Origin: Macrocybe gigantea
Lineage: Eukaryota; Basidiomycota; Agaricomycetes; Agaricales; Callistosporiaceae
Assembly: GCA_011319805.1 (NCBI GenBank)
Contig: SJRY01000050.1
Span: 682,001 to 746,000 of the forward strand
DNA length: 64,000 nucleotides
Direction of reading: 5' to 3'
Shown: positions 12,947 through 24,654 of the stretch, in pieces
Layout of the letters: each line of letters begins with the position of its first letter
Numbering within the stretch: position 1 is the stretch's first letter
Notes under the pieces: generated by a model
What the model was told of the DNA's origin: nothing
The model's database searches: none
Seen by the model: the letters and a program-made list of their open reading frames with translations, nothing else
Program-made: the position numbers and the translations under genes

Positions 12947-13647
12947 CTATTCCTTGTCGGTCGTCGGTTCTGCGGTAGCTGCCTCCGATGAGTTCGGTTT
13001 ATCAACACTAGCCGTGGGTATGGATTGTGAGCTCGAGCTTTTGCTAACTGCAGCGTCGCATCCTTCAACGGCAGTCTCTACAGCCTCCGGGCGCTTCATG
13101 GGCGATGTGGGGTTCAAGGCCTCTCCTTCCCTTTCCCCGTCGTTCAAAACGTCTCCATCAATCTGCTCCTTAGACTCCGTTTCGCCTTCGGCATCGGCGA
13201 CTGGGGCTAAGTCGTCCAGCTCCTGGGGATCAGCATCAGGTAAAGGTACGCTTTCTGGTGCCGGCTTCTTGTCTTCCAGTTCCACCTTCTTCACTCCCTT
13301 GGTCACCTCCTTCACCTCCTGCGTCTCAGGCTGAGGATGGGGGGTAGGGAGTCTTTCCTGTGCCACATCATCATTCGTTTCGGAGGACACGCTGTCCCCC
13401 CTGACCTTCTTTTTGTTCGACTGCTCCCCGTCTGGGTCGTCGCCCCTCTCCGTGGAGCTCAGACGCCGTTTCTTCGGTTTGTGAGGGGCGTTGGATGTCG
13501 CTAGATGCCATGAACACGACGCGCCGCAAGGTATCAGAAACGTGTTCAGGAACAAGGAAGCTCAAAAAGCGGCTCACGATCGTCCTCCCATGGTCTATCT
13601 GGACGAGGTATCACAGAAAGCGAAATTCTGCGAATAAGGCCAAACAT
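12947..13647 (-). CDS. Small acidic protein, function unknown
   Basis: Two exons: 13647-13578 and 13500-12947, about 207 residues. Exon 1 encodes MFGLIRRISLSVIPRPDR followed by PWEDD. The intron (77 bp) joins in phase 1 to PTSNAPHKPKKRRLSSTE. After a basic, probably nuclear-localising patch (KPKKRRL, NKKKVRG) the chain is rich in Glu, Asp, Ser and Pro and looks disordered. The short N-terminal block MFGLIRRISLSVIPRPDRPW is the only part that looks conserved, and I believe it recurs at the start of other Agaricomycete hypothetical proteins. No catalytic domain is seen. The start choice rests on that block; the frame upstream of it is not supported. It is divergent from the seryl-tRNA synthetase gene across 394 bp. 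Confidence 0.65.
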
Positions 13648-14041
13648 AGCTGGATTGTAGTGCTCGGGGTAAGAAAGGAGAACTGGGGAAGAAGAGCTGA
13701 CTGGGGCAGGACCGACGCGACGGTGATCCGAGCAAGTTGTCTCTTATTTGGCTCCTGTGGTATTATTTCGGCCTTCTGTTTATCGTCAGCCCATTGTCCA
13801 GTGTTTGCCGCATTATGTGGCCTCAGGGAGATTTGAGCCACAAAAAATTCCAGTCTAATATCGTGGACGACAAAGACGATCCTGGACGCATTGAACGCGT
13901 TGAAAGGAAATTTCCGTCTAAACCCGCGAACTCCCCCGAAGGCCTTATCTGGATTACGTAACTGTCTAATCGATGCGATCGGCTCGATCAAGGCAGAAGA
14001 CCATACCGAGTCAGATTTTCCGATTCTTCGTCGCTGCTACC
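13648..14041. promoter_or_regulatory. Divergent promoter region
   Basis: 394 bp between the acidic protein gene (-) and seryl-tRNA synthetase (+). A frame at 13611-13991 (-) crosses it but does not splice in phase into exon 1 of the acidic protein, so I treat it as non-coding. Confidence 0.45.
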
Positions 14042-15781
14042 ATGACGCTCGATATCCTCAGCTTCATCGACAACAAAGGAGGAAATGCGGAGGAGATACG
14101 CGAGTCTCAGAGAAAACGCGGTCATTCCGTCGAAATTGTCGACGAGGTCATTGGCATGTACGCGGAATGGGTGAAATGTACGTTTTTTTTTGAACGAGAG
14201 CTGGGTTTGATAGACCAGTGCTCATGTTATCGTCTTAGTGGACTTTGATATAAATGCATTACGCAAAAAAGTAAACGCTGTACAGAAAGAGATCGCAGTC
14301 AAGAAGAAGGTAACGTTGGGCTTGGATAAATACATCGAGTTGCGACTTAATCTCATGCCTAGGCGAAAGAATCTGCAGATGGCTTAGTTGCTGAAAAGAA
14401 GGAGATTGATGCTCAGGTCGCAGCTAAGCAGAAGGAGGCCAAGGAATTTGAGGCTCTGATGCGTCAGAAAGCCAGTACGGTTGGGAACATAGTCGGAAAG
14501 AACGTCCCTATCAGCCAGACTGAGGTTGGTACAGTCCTTTGAATTTCTGCACAGGACAATTTACGGGACGGTCTAGGACGACAATGTTACACTGAGAGCT
14601 TGGCATTCGCCGATAGAGGGCGAGGAACCAGTTCCCAGAAGAAATATTTTGGCGCACCACGAAGTCCTGCTGCGACTGGATGCCGTTGATCTGGAACGAG
14701 GTGCACCGGGTCATTCTCGCTTAGTGGGTTAGATTGCACTGACATAAAGCTGTCAGGCGCCAAGATATCTGGGCACCGGGGCTACTACCTCATAAACGAC
14801 GGCGTCGATCTCAACCAAGCTCTAATTTCCTACGGTCTTGACTATCTGAGAAAACGAGGACACAAAAAAATCCAGCCCCGTTCTTCATGAACAAAGATCA
14901 GATGGCGAAGACAGCGCAGCTCGATCAGTTTGACGAGGAATTGTACAAGGTAAATGTCGAGTCGCTCGGAAACAGACCTAGGAGTTGATGCGTACTTCAA
15001 GGTCGTTGGAGGTGACGAGGAGAAATACCTAATAGCAACATCAGAACAACCCATATCAGCATATCACTGCGATGAATGGTTCGAAAGCCCAGAAACGCAG
15101 CTCCCCGTCAAATATGCGGGTTATTCTACATGTTTCCGCAAGGAAGCTGGAGCGGCTGGCCGCGATACCTGGGGTATTTTCAGGGTGCACCAATTTGAGA
15201 AAGTCGAGCAGTTCGTCATCACAGATCCCAAGGACAGCTGGGAGATGTTTGAAACGATGCTTGCGAACAGCGAAGGTTTTTATCAAAGCCTTGGCTTGCG
15301 ATACCGAGTCGTGGCCATCGTCTCTGGAGCGCTAAATCTCGCCGCTGCACAGAAATGTGATTTGGAAGCGTGGTTCCCGTTCCAGAAGGCATACAAGGAA
15401 CTTGTTTCGGTCTCGAACTGCACGGATTATCGTAAGTCGTATACAGGGCAATTCGACTCTTTGCTGATGTGGACGTCGCAGAGGCACGCAGACTGGAAGT
15501 GCGGTGTGGTATAAAATCAAAGGATCAAACACGAAAAGTATATGTTCACATGTTGAATGGAACACTATGTGCCACGGAACGCGCCCTTTGCTGTCTTGTG
15601 GAGAACTATCAGACGCCAGATGTTCGTAAAATTTTTTTTAGGTGTTGACTTGCCAAATCGACTGACTTGTATATGACAGGGCGTCGTGATTCCCGAAGTG
15701 CTGCGGCCATACATGCAGGGTAGAGAATTTTTGCCATTCGTCAAGGAGTTGCCAAAGAGCTTGCAACGGAAACAAGCATAG
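14042..15781 (+). CDS. SES1: Cytosolic seryl-tRNA synthetase, one frame break
   Basis: Class II synthetase that charges tRNA-Ser. Eight exons inferred: 14042-14177, 14239-14309, 14363-14524, 14577-14700, 14757-14949, 15002-15431, 15482-15621, 15680-15781. The N-terminal coiled-coil tRNA-binding arm ([27 protein letters not shown]) is followed by the catalytic core: [18 protein letters not shown], the motif 2 region ([20 protein letters not shown]), EKVEQFV and the motif 3 region ([19 protein letters not shown]). In exon 5 the frame breaks after [19 protein letters not shown] is intact one frame over and returns if one C is added to CCCC at 14876-14879. Since a cell needs this enzyme and no other copy is in view, a sequence error is more likely than a broken gene. 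Confidence 0.93.
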
Positions 15782-15943
15782 ACGGCATTAATAGGGATAT
15801 ATTTTGTAGACCTTGGAATCGTTGTTTGCAGTGGTCATATCATCGCCACGTCAAAATATAATTCAGGACTGGCTGTGGCTGTGTCCGTTTCTACCACATC
15901 TGTCGTCTGGCTTTTTTTTCCTGCTCGGCCACGGTGCCAGCGT

Positions 15944-18402
15944 ATGCCATTGCCGCAGAGGTTGCTCAGTTTCATGAACAACGGCATCCTACCCAACCAT
16001 TCCTCTGCCGTCGAGGAGAAATTTCACCGCTCCAACGGCTCCGCTAAATGGACGAGGCCGCTGCTCGTCCCCATCCCAGGGGTGCGCACTCGCCGTCTGC
16101 GCATCCTCGTCCCCAATGTCCAATCTTTCCAACATCTACGTAGTTCACGTTTCCGCAGAAAACCTGGGCCTATGCTCTTCTGCTTTGCCTGCGTAGCGTT
16201 TGTGTTCACGATCATGCTCGTCACGAAGAGTCACGGCCGCTCGAAATGGTCGGGGGACCGAAACCCTCGACGGGAGAGCCGTCCACTCTAGTCTTTAGGC
16301 GCGAGGACCTCCAGCGCATTTGGAACTGGGAGATTGCTAGTGGCCATTACCCAAGTCACCAGGCTAGTGCGTACCCATTCGTCCCGCGGTCGCTTGAAAC
16401 CGTCTCAGTCTGACTCTACGTTGATCTGCTTTAGTCCCCAAACAAATTGCAATCAAGACTCCACCTCTTAACCCAGCCATTCCCTACCAAGGCAGAAAAT
16501 TCAAGCCCCCTCGTTACCGTTCCCCGACTAACGAACCTGATACCGACACGTATGGAGTTGGGCCGAAGCGCGTGTATCTGGACATTCAAAGTGTATACCC
16601 CAATGTTGCATATCCCCCTAGACCTGTACCAGGCAGTGTCGCAGATATGGATATCATTTTGAAGCACTGTAGTTTTCCGGCGGGCAAGGTAGGTCTAGCG
16701 ACGCTTGGGTGCCAGCTACTGCCTTTTTTGTTAACCGTGTAATCACAGTATGTCCGTGACTGCTTAGAAGTTCTCCGGGTGGGCGGTGGACTTGATAATG
16801 GCAGACGAGTCCGGCGAGGAAACACCGATGACTGGAACTACATCTACCAGGAGCGCGAACACAACATCACAGAGTCCGTCTCTAACGCCGACCCGGAGCA
16901 GAGTCCGTTGTACAACGCTATTCTAACGGAAAAAGAAAATTCGATCCGGATGCTGGGCTGGTTAAGAAGCGCGGCTCTGAATGGGAAACCCCAGTCAAAC
17001 TCCCCGCTCCACTTCAGCACCGGCCCCATGTCTCGTTGCCGTCGCCTTGTGATGTAGACAACCCTCGTATCTTCCACATGTTCTGGACTGGTCCTTTCAC
17101 GGACAAACCTTACCTTGCCCTTCTTTCTTTTCTGTTCACGCAAAATACTGGAATCCATCTGCCATCAAACTCGGCTTCAGACTCCAAATTGTGCCGGCCA
17201 CAGTTTTGGATGTGGATTAATCCTGGCCCTGCCGCTTCGGTTCCAAACCCGACAGCCATGGCGGACATGTTCAACCAGCTCAAGTCCAACCCTTGGGCGT
17301 CGCCCTTCCTCCATCCGCGGTTCAAGGACGTTATCAAGTTCAAATTGTGGAATACGACAGACCAACTTGATGGCGTATCCGAGATCAAGGATGAGTGGAG
17401 AACGTTCAAGGACACGCTCTTCAATTCAGGTGGTCACGTCATTAGTGTCCCCGCAGAAAAGAAGGCAGAGACCTCCTCCATCGTTGGCAGTGGCAACGAC
17501 ACGGCTACTACGGTGAAGAAGGATGAGGAAGACCTGCTCAACCGTACAGGATCTAAGTCCTCTTCTTCCTACGACCGTCTGTCTGTCATTCTTTCCGACA
17601 TGGCCCGGTTCATCCTTTGCCACAGATTCGGAGGGATCTACCTTGATGCGGATACCATTTTCCTGCGAGACTGGGAAGAACTTTGGGGCTGGAAGGGCGC
17701 GTTCGCTTACCGTTGGTCGCGGCTGAACAAGTACAATACCGCCGTCCTGCGCATGCACAAGAAGTCGGCGCTTGGCACGTTTTTATTCCGAACGGCTCTC
17801 CGGAATGGCCTGGACTTTCACCCCATGACGGTTTCCCTGTATACCGCCGATGCTTACGTGGAAAAGTTGCTCCTTCAACTACCTGACGCGTTGTTCGACT
17901 CTGCTTGGTTGAACACAGAAGATTTCCAAAGAGACAGACCGCCACAACCTTACTTCACAGAGTTCGTCGTTGTGGTTCTCTAAATGCGACGAATGTTGAC
18001 GAGCTGTCTAGGTTTGGCGATTTCTTCGATACCCCATTGCAAAACAGCGCTGCTCCTCAAGCCTTGGGCTTTGATGGATTCTTCAAAGGAGCTTATTCAT
18101 ACCATTTCCACAACTTCTGGTATACGATTTCGCACTTCATTATGTTCCTACTACTAACAGCGTTGCAGGTGGAGGCCTTTCGATCCAGCCCGCAATTGGC
18201 CTGATTTAGGTCCCAAGTTCAGGCCGGCGAGGCACTTGCCCGCGCGGCACTCCAAGAAGGCAACAAGACAGTCGGCGTCGACGATGACAGGCTCGAGAAC
18301 GACAAGAGGGATCTAGACTGGTCAGCGGTTTTGAAAAGGACTTTTGAATCTTACATTCGTGGAGAGCGCCCGAACATGTATGGAGAATGGCTCCACTGGT
18401 GA
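15944..18402 (+). CDS. DXD glycosyltransferase (GT32-like), type II Golgi-type protein, three frame breaks
   Basis: Probable mannosyl- or galactosyl-type transferase of the DXD sugar-binding family, acting in the Golgi lumen. Exons: 15944-16366, 16435-16688, 16749-17961, 18012-18119, 18169-18402; about 744 residues. A short N-terminal tail precedes a membrane anchor (MLFCFACVAFVFTIMLVTK). Then come REDLQRIWNWEIASGHYPS, FHMFWTGPFTDKPYLALLSF and the catalytic block GGIYLDADTIFLRDWEELWG (DXD = DAD). Near the end are ALGFDGFFKGAYSYHFHNFW and the C-terminal PNMYGEWLHW. The frame slips by one base at GGGGG 16252-16256, near the A-runs at 16929-16940, and near 18210-18222. Each slip is healed by one added base. 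The sugar donor and acceptor cannot be told from sequence. Confidence 0.85.
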
Positions 18403-19271
18403 AGCTTTTTCTTCTGCGGTGTGCTTCCCCTACCGTTAGTGGACGTTCGAGAACATAGCGGTTCCCTACCACAAAATATTGTACAGAGGGTCGCTGATCG
18501 ATAATGACATATCCTTGGAGGCGGAGCACCATCCCTTCCTTTCATGTAACCTTACTCATATAACACGTAGATTATTTCTGTAGTTGCGGGTTTATAAACT
18601 GTACATATTTACGCAGCACACCTGGACTAGTCACGTAGGGACATAGGGGCGTACAAACATGGTTATCATTTACGTCCACAACATTCATATACTCAGCGCT
18701 GATCTTCCTTACTACCAGGATTCCGTCTTTTGGTCTGTCCAACATCTGTCGTTTTGAATGATAACTCTGTGGGCACTTTCATTGCGGCCCGCTGGTAGTC
18801 CACCATGCCTGCTTTCGGTGGCAGAAGCCGCTCTTGGGTTCAGTAACGCGTGCATGCTTCTGGATATTCTCCATTGAAATGGGCACCCAGGGCCTCATGT
18901 GTCCCGTCAGCCAAAGCGATCAGCGGGCTGTCTCGTGCAATCTCCACAGGATCCTGCTTCGAGACGCGACAAGAATTGCTATTTATGCTTCGGCCTGAGA
19001 GATGCGCCACGGGAGCATGAGATGACACTGGAGAGGCCACGGTCACCTGCCCTCCGGATGAACACGAGCTGTATCCGCCATCGACGCACTGCAACGAACT
19101 GTCGAGATCCATATTTTCTCCGCTGAAGCTGATTGTCTGTTCATCAATTGCACCCCGAGGAAGCATATCGCGTCACAGGATTCCTGCGGGACCGCAACGG
19201 TCCGGCGAACCAGATGGGCTGCCCTATATATCTTCGCTTTTGTCAAGGAATCGAGCTACAGCGAACAGCAG
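18403..19271. other. Intergenic with a doubtful small ORF
   Basis: A 108-codon frame at 18840-19166 (-), starting MLPRGAIDEQTISFSG, is Ser/Gly-rich and has a clean start and stop but no domain or homologue that I recognise. It may be a small gene divergent from the GH127 gene, or chance. The rest shows nothing. Confidence 0.3.
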
Positions 19272-22200
19272 ATGAGGATCCTTACAGCTTTATTACTCTT
19301 AGGCTCCGTTGCGCTCATAAATGGGCAGCGTATGTCCTCCATTTCTCAACAGTTACATGGAACTGATTGAATGCGTCCATGCAGTTGTATCGAAGAAATT
19401 CTTGACGCTCCCCCTGGGAAATGTCAAGCCAGCGGGCTGGTTAATGGACCAAGTGGGGATCCGAACGATTCCATTTTCTTCGTTCAATACTGAATCATTC
19501 TTTTTGGCAGCTTGTGGTGCAGACCAATGGATTGGCTGGGCACGAACATGAATTTTACAACTAGTGAGCTCGATCTCATGTTCGCAGGCAGCACAGTCGG
19601 TTCATACTCCGCTATGCAGCGTCTCTCAGACAGATTGGACCGGCGGTACTTCTGCCTATTCTAGCCTGGAAGAAGGTCGGCCAACTAAACGCTCTCGCAG
19701 CTCGTACTAATCTGACAGTCATCCAGCCGGTAGCTATTGGTTTGTACGTTGTTTATGATACACAGACACACCTTCACGAGTTCACCCTTGCGCTGTAGAA
19801 TGCCATGGTTCCAAATGGGATTCTGGTCAACAGTTCCGTCATCAATGCCAAAACGTCGGCTTTCTTGTCTTACGTCCTGAGCCGTCAAGACTCAACTGGA
19901 TGGCTGGGTCCCGAAGTCGGAACTAGCAAGCCGCGATATTTATGGGGAAGGTATGCTATAGCCGCCTTCCATCTTGGTTGATTTGTTCTTGTCGGTGCTC
20001 AAAGTTATCTAGATATCCATTCTTTTTCGGGCTATTCAGATGACAGAGCGAACCCTGCCCTGACTGACCAAGTTGTCACTGCGATGCATAAATTTGTCGT
20101 ACTTGCGAATACAATGCTCAAGAACGGCCAGGGTGTGGAGGCATGGACCGCGACTCGCTGGGAGGACTTTGTCATTGCTTTGCAATGGTAAGTAAGGCGC
20201 GTTCAAATCCTTTGATTCGATTGACTGGCCTTTTCCAAGGCTCTATGACTACCACCCCAATGGTCAAGAAGCTCTCCTTATCGACACCATGCAACGATTG
20301 AAGTGGACGGGAGTCCCGTGGGAGAAAGTCTTCTCTGTACAGGTAAGAAATTTTGTCATCATCAAATCCTGACACGTTTCTCACATGTATACCAGTATTT
20401 TCCAACGACCGCGGGTGCGTTTCAATGTCTCCCATATTAAAAGAAAGATGGTTAAAAGCAAACATTCTAAAAGTGGAACATACTCCGGTAAGTTGACGAG
20501 CAATTACTATGACTGTGTAATTTATTTTTTGCTAACAGAACCCATTCAACCTGCCGCTCACCGTAAGTGCCATGAGTTCGTTCCTTACGCAATTGTCTTG
20601 AGATGCCTTGGACAACCAGTGGCATGGTGTGAACATGGCGGAAGGCCTGAAAGCGCTACCTGCAACGTACCGCTTCACACACAATCAATCGGGTGAACAA
20701 AGAACCACCATGTTCATGAACTTTCCTGACATGACCTCCTCAAGATCTCGACGTCGCTAGCAAGGGTTGGGATATGTGTTCCAATACCACGGACGACCAT
20801 CGGGGATTTTTGCTGCTGATGAATATCTCGCTGGTCTTGAAGCCATCAGAGGGTAAGGCACTTTCTCTTTTGTCGGATGAACTGGGATAAAATGAAACAC
20901 TCTGTTAGAACGGAGCTCTGTCTCGTTGTTGTGAGTGTTAGTTTTGACGTACGCTCGTTCATTTCTGACAACACCACTGATTAGGAAACGATGTTTTCGT
21001 ATGTTCATGGCCTCCGTTCATGTGATTCGTTGCGTACATATCCGTTACCCTAGCGGATCATACCTCTATCAGATTATCGGAGACCTAAAGTTTGCCGATA
21101 GGGTAGCGTTGCATTTGTCACTGCATCACGTTGGGGATGTTGGGGATGTTGACATTTCTCTAGGTCGAAAGGATCACATACAATGCTCTACCTGCGACGC
21201 TTACGAGCGGTACGCGTGATGAAGATTAGATCGGAATATTTCCTAATTTCGTCCAGATATGTGGTCAAGACAATATCTCCAACAGCAGAACCAGATTGCT
21301 GCGAAGAATATGAACCCGTAAATACTCCTAACATCACAAAGTCATCTAAATGATTGATTATATTCTTGTAGAAATCCCTTCCCCAACGATGGGTACGTCT
21401 GTATTTCAAGGTCAAGGACCAATTGTCATATGCGAGTTTTAGGGCATATTCGAATGTGTTCGGCCTTGAACCAAATTATCCGTTAGCATGACCTTCACAA
21501 GTTTCGTGACTCTTCTTCCTAAGAAATACTTTTTAGGTGCTGTACCGTTAACCACCCGCAAGGATGGCCCAAATTCATCTCAAATGCGTTCCTTACTACA
21601 CCGGACCAGAAATCACTCGTACACCTATACCTTGGTCCCTTCGCCACTACCGTTGTGCTTGGCTCCTGTGTGTCTTTACCTGTTCAATGAACACCGCATG
21701 ATCGCTGATGTCTTTTCCAGCAAACCGGGTTACCGTCAACGTCGATACCTTGTATCCGTTTAGCGATATGCTAACGACAACTGTCACGGCGGCGCAAGCA
21801 TTCACATATTACGTCCGAATACCTAGCTGGGTTGTTGGAGGCACGATTGCTATCAATGGCGGCGCGGCGCAGCCTGTTTCGCCATCGAACGGCCTTCAAG
21901 CTGTTTCAATCCCGGCAGGTACGACGAAGTTCATTCTGAACTTACCTGCAGCTATCACAGTCGGTATGAACGACACCTCTCAAACTGTGCCCCTGTTTCT
22001 CACTGAGCCAAAGAGAGCCGTCCTCATGGCTCTGTTGCCATCCAGCGTGGTGCCCTGCATTATGCTTTTGGCAGTAAGAATACTCCCTGCACACCGCAAG
22101 TCGCACCTCATGCCTCCTTTCCACCAGTCCCGAGGAACCAGACTGTTCTGAAACGCAACTCTCAACAACCACTTGCCGTCGACCTCGAATTTGATGCTAC

Positions 22201-22530
22201 TGCTGCCTGGCAGTACGCCATTGATCCAGCCACAGCCAAATTCAGCAATGCACCTCCAACCTCAGGGAAGTTGCCTTCCCCCGTCTTTGATTCGGGCAAG
22301 TCTCCGTTAAGCATCACTGTTACTGCATGTCCCATTGCCTGGTCGATCGCGGGAGATACCTTCGCGGCCTCTCCACCCACAAATCCTACTTGTACAGGTA
22401 CACAGAAGACCATCACACTGACTCCGTTTGGTGTAAGTTTCTCAGTTCGTTTTTGACGTCGCAACACTCAAAAAATTCTAAGACGACGAAACTGCGTATT
22501 GGGGAATTCCCGGTATTCAAATCAACATGA
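19272..22530 (+). CDS. Secreted GH127/DUF1680-type glycoside hydrolase, many introns, frame breaks
   Basis: Probable extracellular enzyme of the beta-L-arabinofuranosidase (DUF1680/GH127) superfamily, acting on plant or fungal cell-wall sugars. It starts with a signal peptide, MRILTALLLLGSVALINGQ. Then come KKFLTLPLGNVKPAGWL, the family stretch GHEHEFYNY, TDWTGGTSAYSSLEEAGSYW, NAMVPNGILVNSSVIN and WHGVNMAEGLKALPATYRFT. The C-terminal part has GLEAIRGTELC, ETMFSY, YLYQIIGDLKFADRVERI, YNALPATLT, CCTVNHPQGWPKFISNAFLT and the beta domain YVRIPSWVVGGTIAINGGA. It ends LRIGEFPVFKST. About 17 short introns are needed. The frame slips by one base at GGG 20029-20031, near 20046-20050 and near 20770, each healed by one added base. 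The substrate is not inferable. Confidence 0.82.
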
Positions 22531-22925
22531 ACTATGCTTGTCGCGTAGATGCTAGCTGCCTCTCCTGGCTCGAGTTCTGGTCAACGTGAACTTCGTTATT
22601 TATCTAACTATCCATCTTCTATAGCCCATGATGTTCATGCCCATGTCCTTTGGAAAGTGGAAACACCTAAATGTCTTCTGTCACTTCGGTTTGGGTTGAA
22701 TCATTTGAGATTATATGTTCAGAACGATGTAGAAAGAACTGCATGATAGTTGATTTCCCCTCACAGGAATTTCTGCTTTGTCTTCGTTCTGTGCAGGTAG
22801 AAGATGCACATGACTTCACGAAGTTCCCATCCAAACCGTGACCCGACATCGCGCTTCACGCGGTGTGGGCCCTTATTTACAACCGCGTCTTTGTTCGCGT
22901 GGATGTGCGTGCATTAATAGCTAAC
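22531..22925. other. Intergenic, nothing seen
   Basis: Terminator of the GH127 gene and promoter of the kinase-like gene. No convincing frame or motif. Confidence 0.5.
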
Positions 22926-24441
22926 ATGTCACCTTCTGCGGCTGTTACAGCTTCTCTCACTGCAGCATTTCTTACAACGGCCATATTCATCTCCTACACG
23001 CTCCAGACATTGAATACTCCACACAGACATAAGAGGAGAATCCGGCAGCAGGTGCGTATTCGCATTCTATAATGCTCAGAAATATAGATAATACTGTGTC
23101 CTTGATCAGCTTCCCACGGACCTTCGTACATGGAGAATTCCATTAGAGGGTGACCGAGACGCAGAGGAGAAAATATGGGATGATTTATATGAAGTATTTC
23201 TCTGCGAGGGATATACATTGTGGAAAAATGATTTTGGCTGACTCTGAAAACCCCTGGTCTCACCTATCCCCTCTCAACATGATATGGCTATGCGACAGCT
23301 ATCCGAACGAATGAAAATCGCATCGGGACGGTAGGACGACTGCGCCGCTTCGATTATATGGTTTGCAGCAGCAGCCTGCCTGTCATCTTCCATGCTGACG
23401 CTAGAAGTAGAATCCACTCTCGCGAGCAGCCCGCACACCAGATGGGCATGACGTTGTTATCCTCGTCGTTGTCATTGGGAATGAAGGACAAGAGCATCTA
23501 AGTATCTTAGAAAGCTTGCGAAAGGAGAGATTGCTTTGTACAGAAACAATCATACTCTGCCCATGTTTGCCGAGTTTCAGTTTGAAGACATCGTATTTGG
23601 CTTATTTCCCAAGGTCGGGGGTACAGTTCTGGAGGCATTCCATTACTGGGCAAAGAACTCCGTCGGAGATATTGTAGACATGCTCATGCAAATGTTGGAG
23701 GTGGGACTTTTTTGCATCATCTCGTAGAAAATTTCTCAGAAAACTTGTCCAGGCGCTATCGTTTATTCATGACTTGTATGTTGCTCACCGAGCAAGTTGT
23801 CTATTTCTTTTCGACCTGTATGGCCTATTGACGGACTTGACAGGACGCACTTCACGATAATTTTCTTGTCCAATGGCATCCAGAATCCCTGTCTACAAAG
23901 AAAATATCACCATCCCGCCCTAGAGTTTATCTCATAGATTTCGAAGTTGCCGTAGAATTTCCGCCAGAATGTCCAACGGATGAGCGAGTTTCAATAGGTT
24001 ACCCCGTTGGTGGCTCGTTTCCCAAGCTAGAAATGTATTCTCGCCCTTGTGCACCAGAATTGGCTTCGGGAAAGCCCTACGACCTTTTTAAATTAGATGT
24101 GTGGCAGTTAGGCATCAGCTTTTGGAATTTCAAGGTAGGGGATCGTTTTTCTGCCTTGAGCAACTATTTGACGCGGACTACTACTGCAGAGTCGGATTGC
24201 TGCTATTGACGAAGTCCTCATTTCTATGACCGAAAAAGACCCAATCCTTCGAATGAATGCGAACGATGCATTAGATCAACTCAGCGCAGTAGTTCATTCC
24301 ATGGCACCAGAGGCTTTGCTCATTGAGCCGGACTTGACTCCTTTTCTCGTGTCCAGTACCGTCGCTTTGGTTCCATGCTGCAAGATGCTGTTCGGTCGTC
24401 TGCAGGGTATGACCAATGAAGAACGGAAGATGAAGCTTTGA
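22926..24441 (+). CDS. Membrane-anchored protein-kinase-like protein with DFE motif
   Basis: Kinase-fold protein of a family multiplied in Agaricomycetes. The N terminus MSPSAAVTASLTAAFLTTAI is followed by a probable membrane anchor. Next are LPTDLRTWRIPLEGDRDAEE, a stretch ending LRRFDYMV, PARTPDGHDVVILVVVIGNE and LPMFAEFQFEDIVFGLFPKV. The catalytic-loop equivalent AHRDALHDNF keeps the HRD aspartate and the asparagine, but the lysine is leucine. The metal-binding DFG is DFE (YLIDFEVA). The activation-segment region YSRPCAPELASGKPYDLFKL and DVWQLGISFWNFK follow. The frame slips by one base near 23508-23512 (ILRKLAKGEIALYRNN is restored by one added base). One intron (23792-23843) is GC-AG. 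Whether it phosphorylates anything is open. Confidence 0.75.
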
Positions 24442-24654
24442 TAGTCTGTTCAGCGATTGCACGGATGCATTGAGAGATGATGGAAGAGCGATATGTACAC
24501 CTGTGAAAGTAAATGTATTGAACAGTTGATCTGGGCTGCTATTTTGGAGATCGCAAGTGGTGGTTAGCACCAGTCAACATCAGCGCATACCATTTGCTTT
24601 AATGACTCGCTAGCACCACTGGCAGTCCAAGAATATCAACAAGCAAGTTCGCCG

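Noticed and set aside
13611..13991. 126-codon minus-strand frame upstream of the acidic protein gene
   Set aside because: Does not splice in phase to the exon starting MFGLIRR and lacks conserved sequence.
14876..14882. Programmed -1 frameshift in seryl-tRNA synthetase
   Set aside because: No slippery heptamer of known type or obvious downstream structure, and the same one-base loss occurs in many unrelated genes here.
21131..21160. Short repeat gttggggatgttggggatgt
   Set aside because: Lies inside an intron of the GH127 gene; only two units, no evident function.
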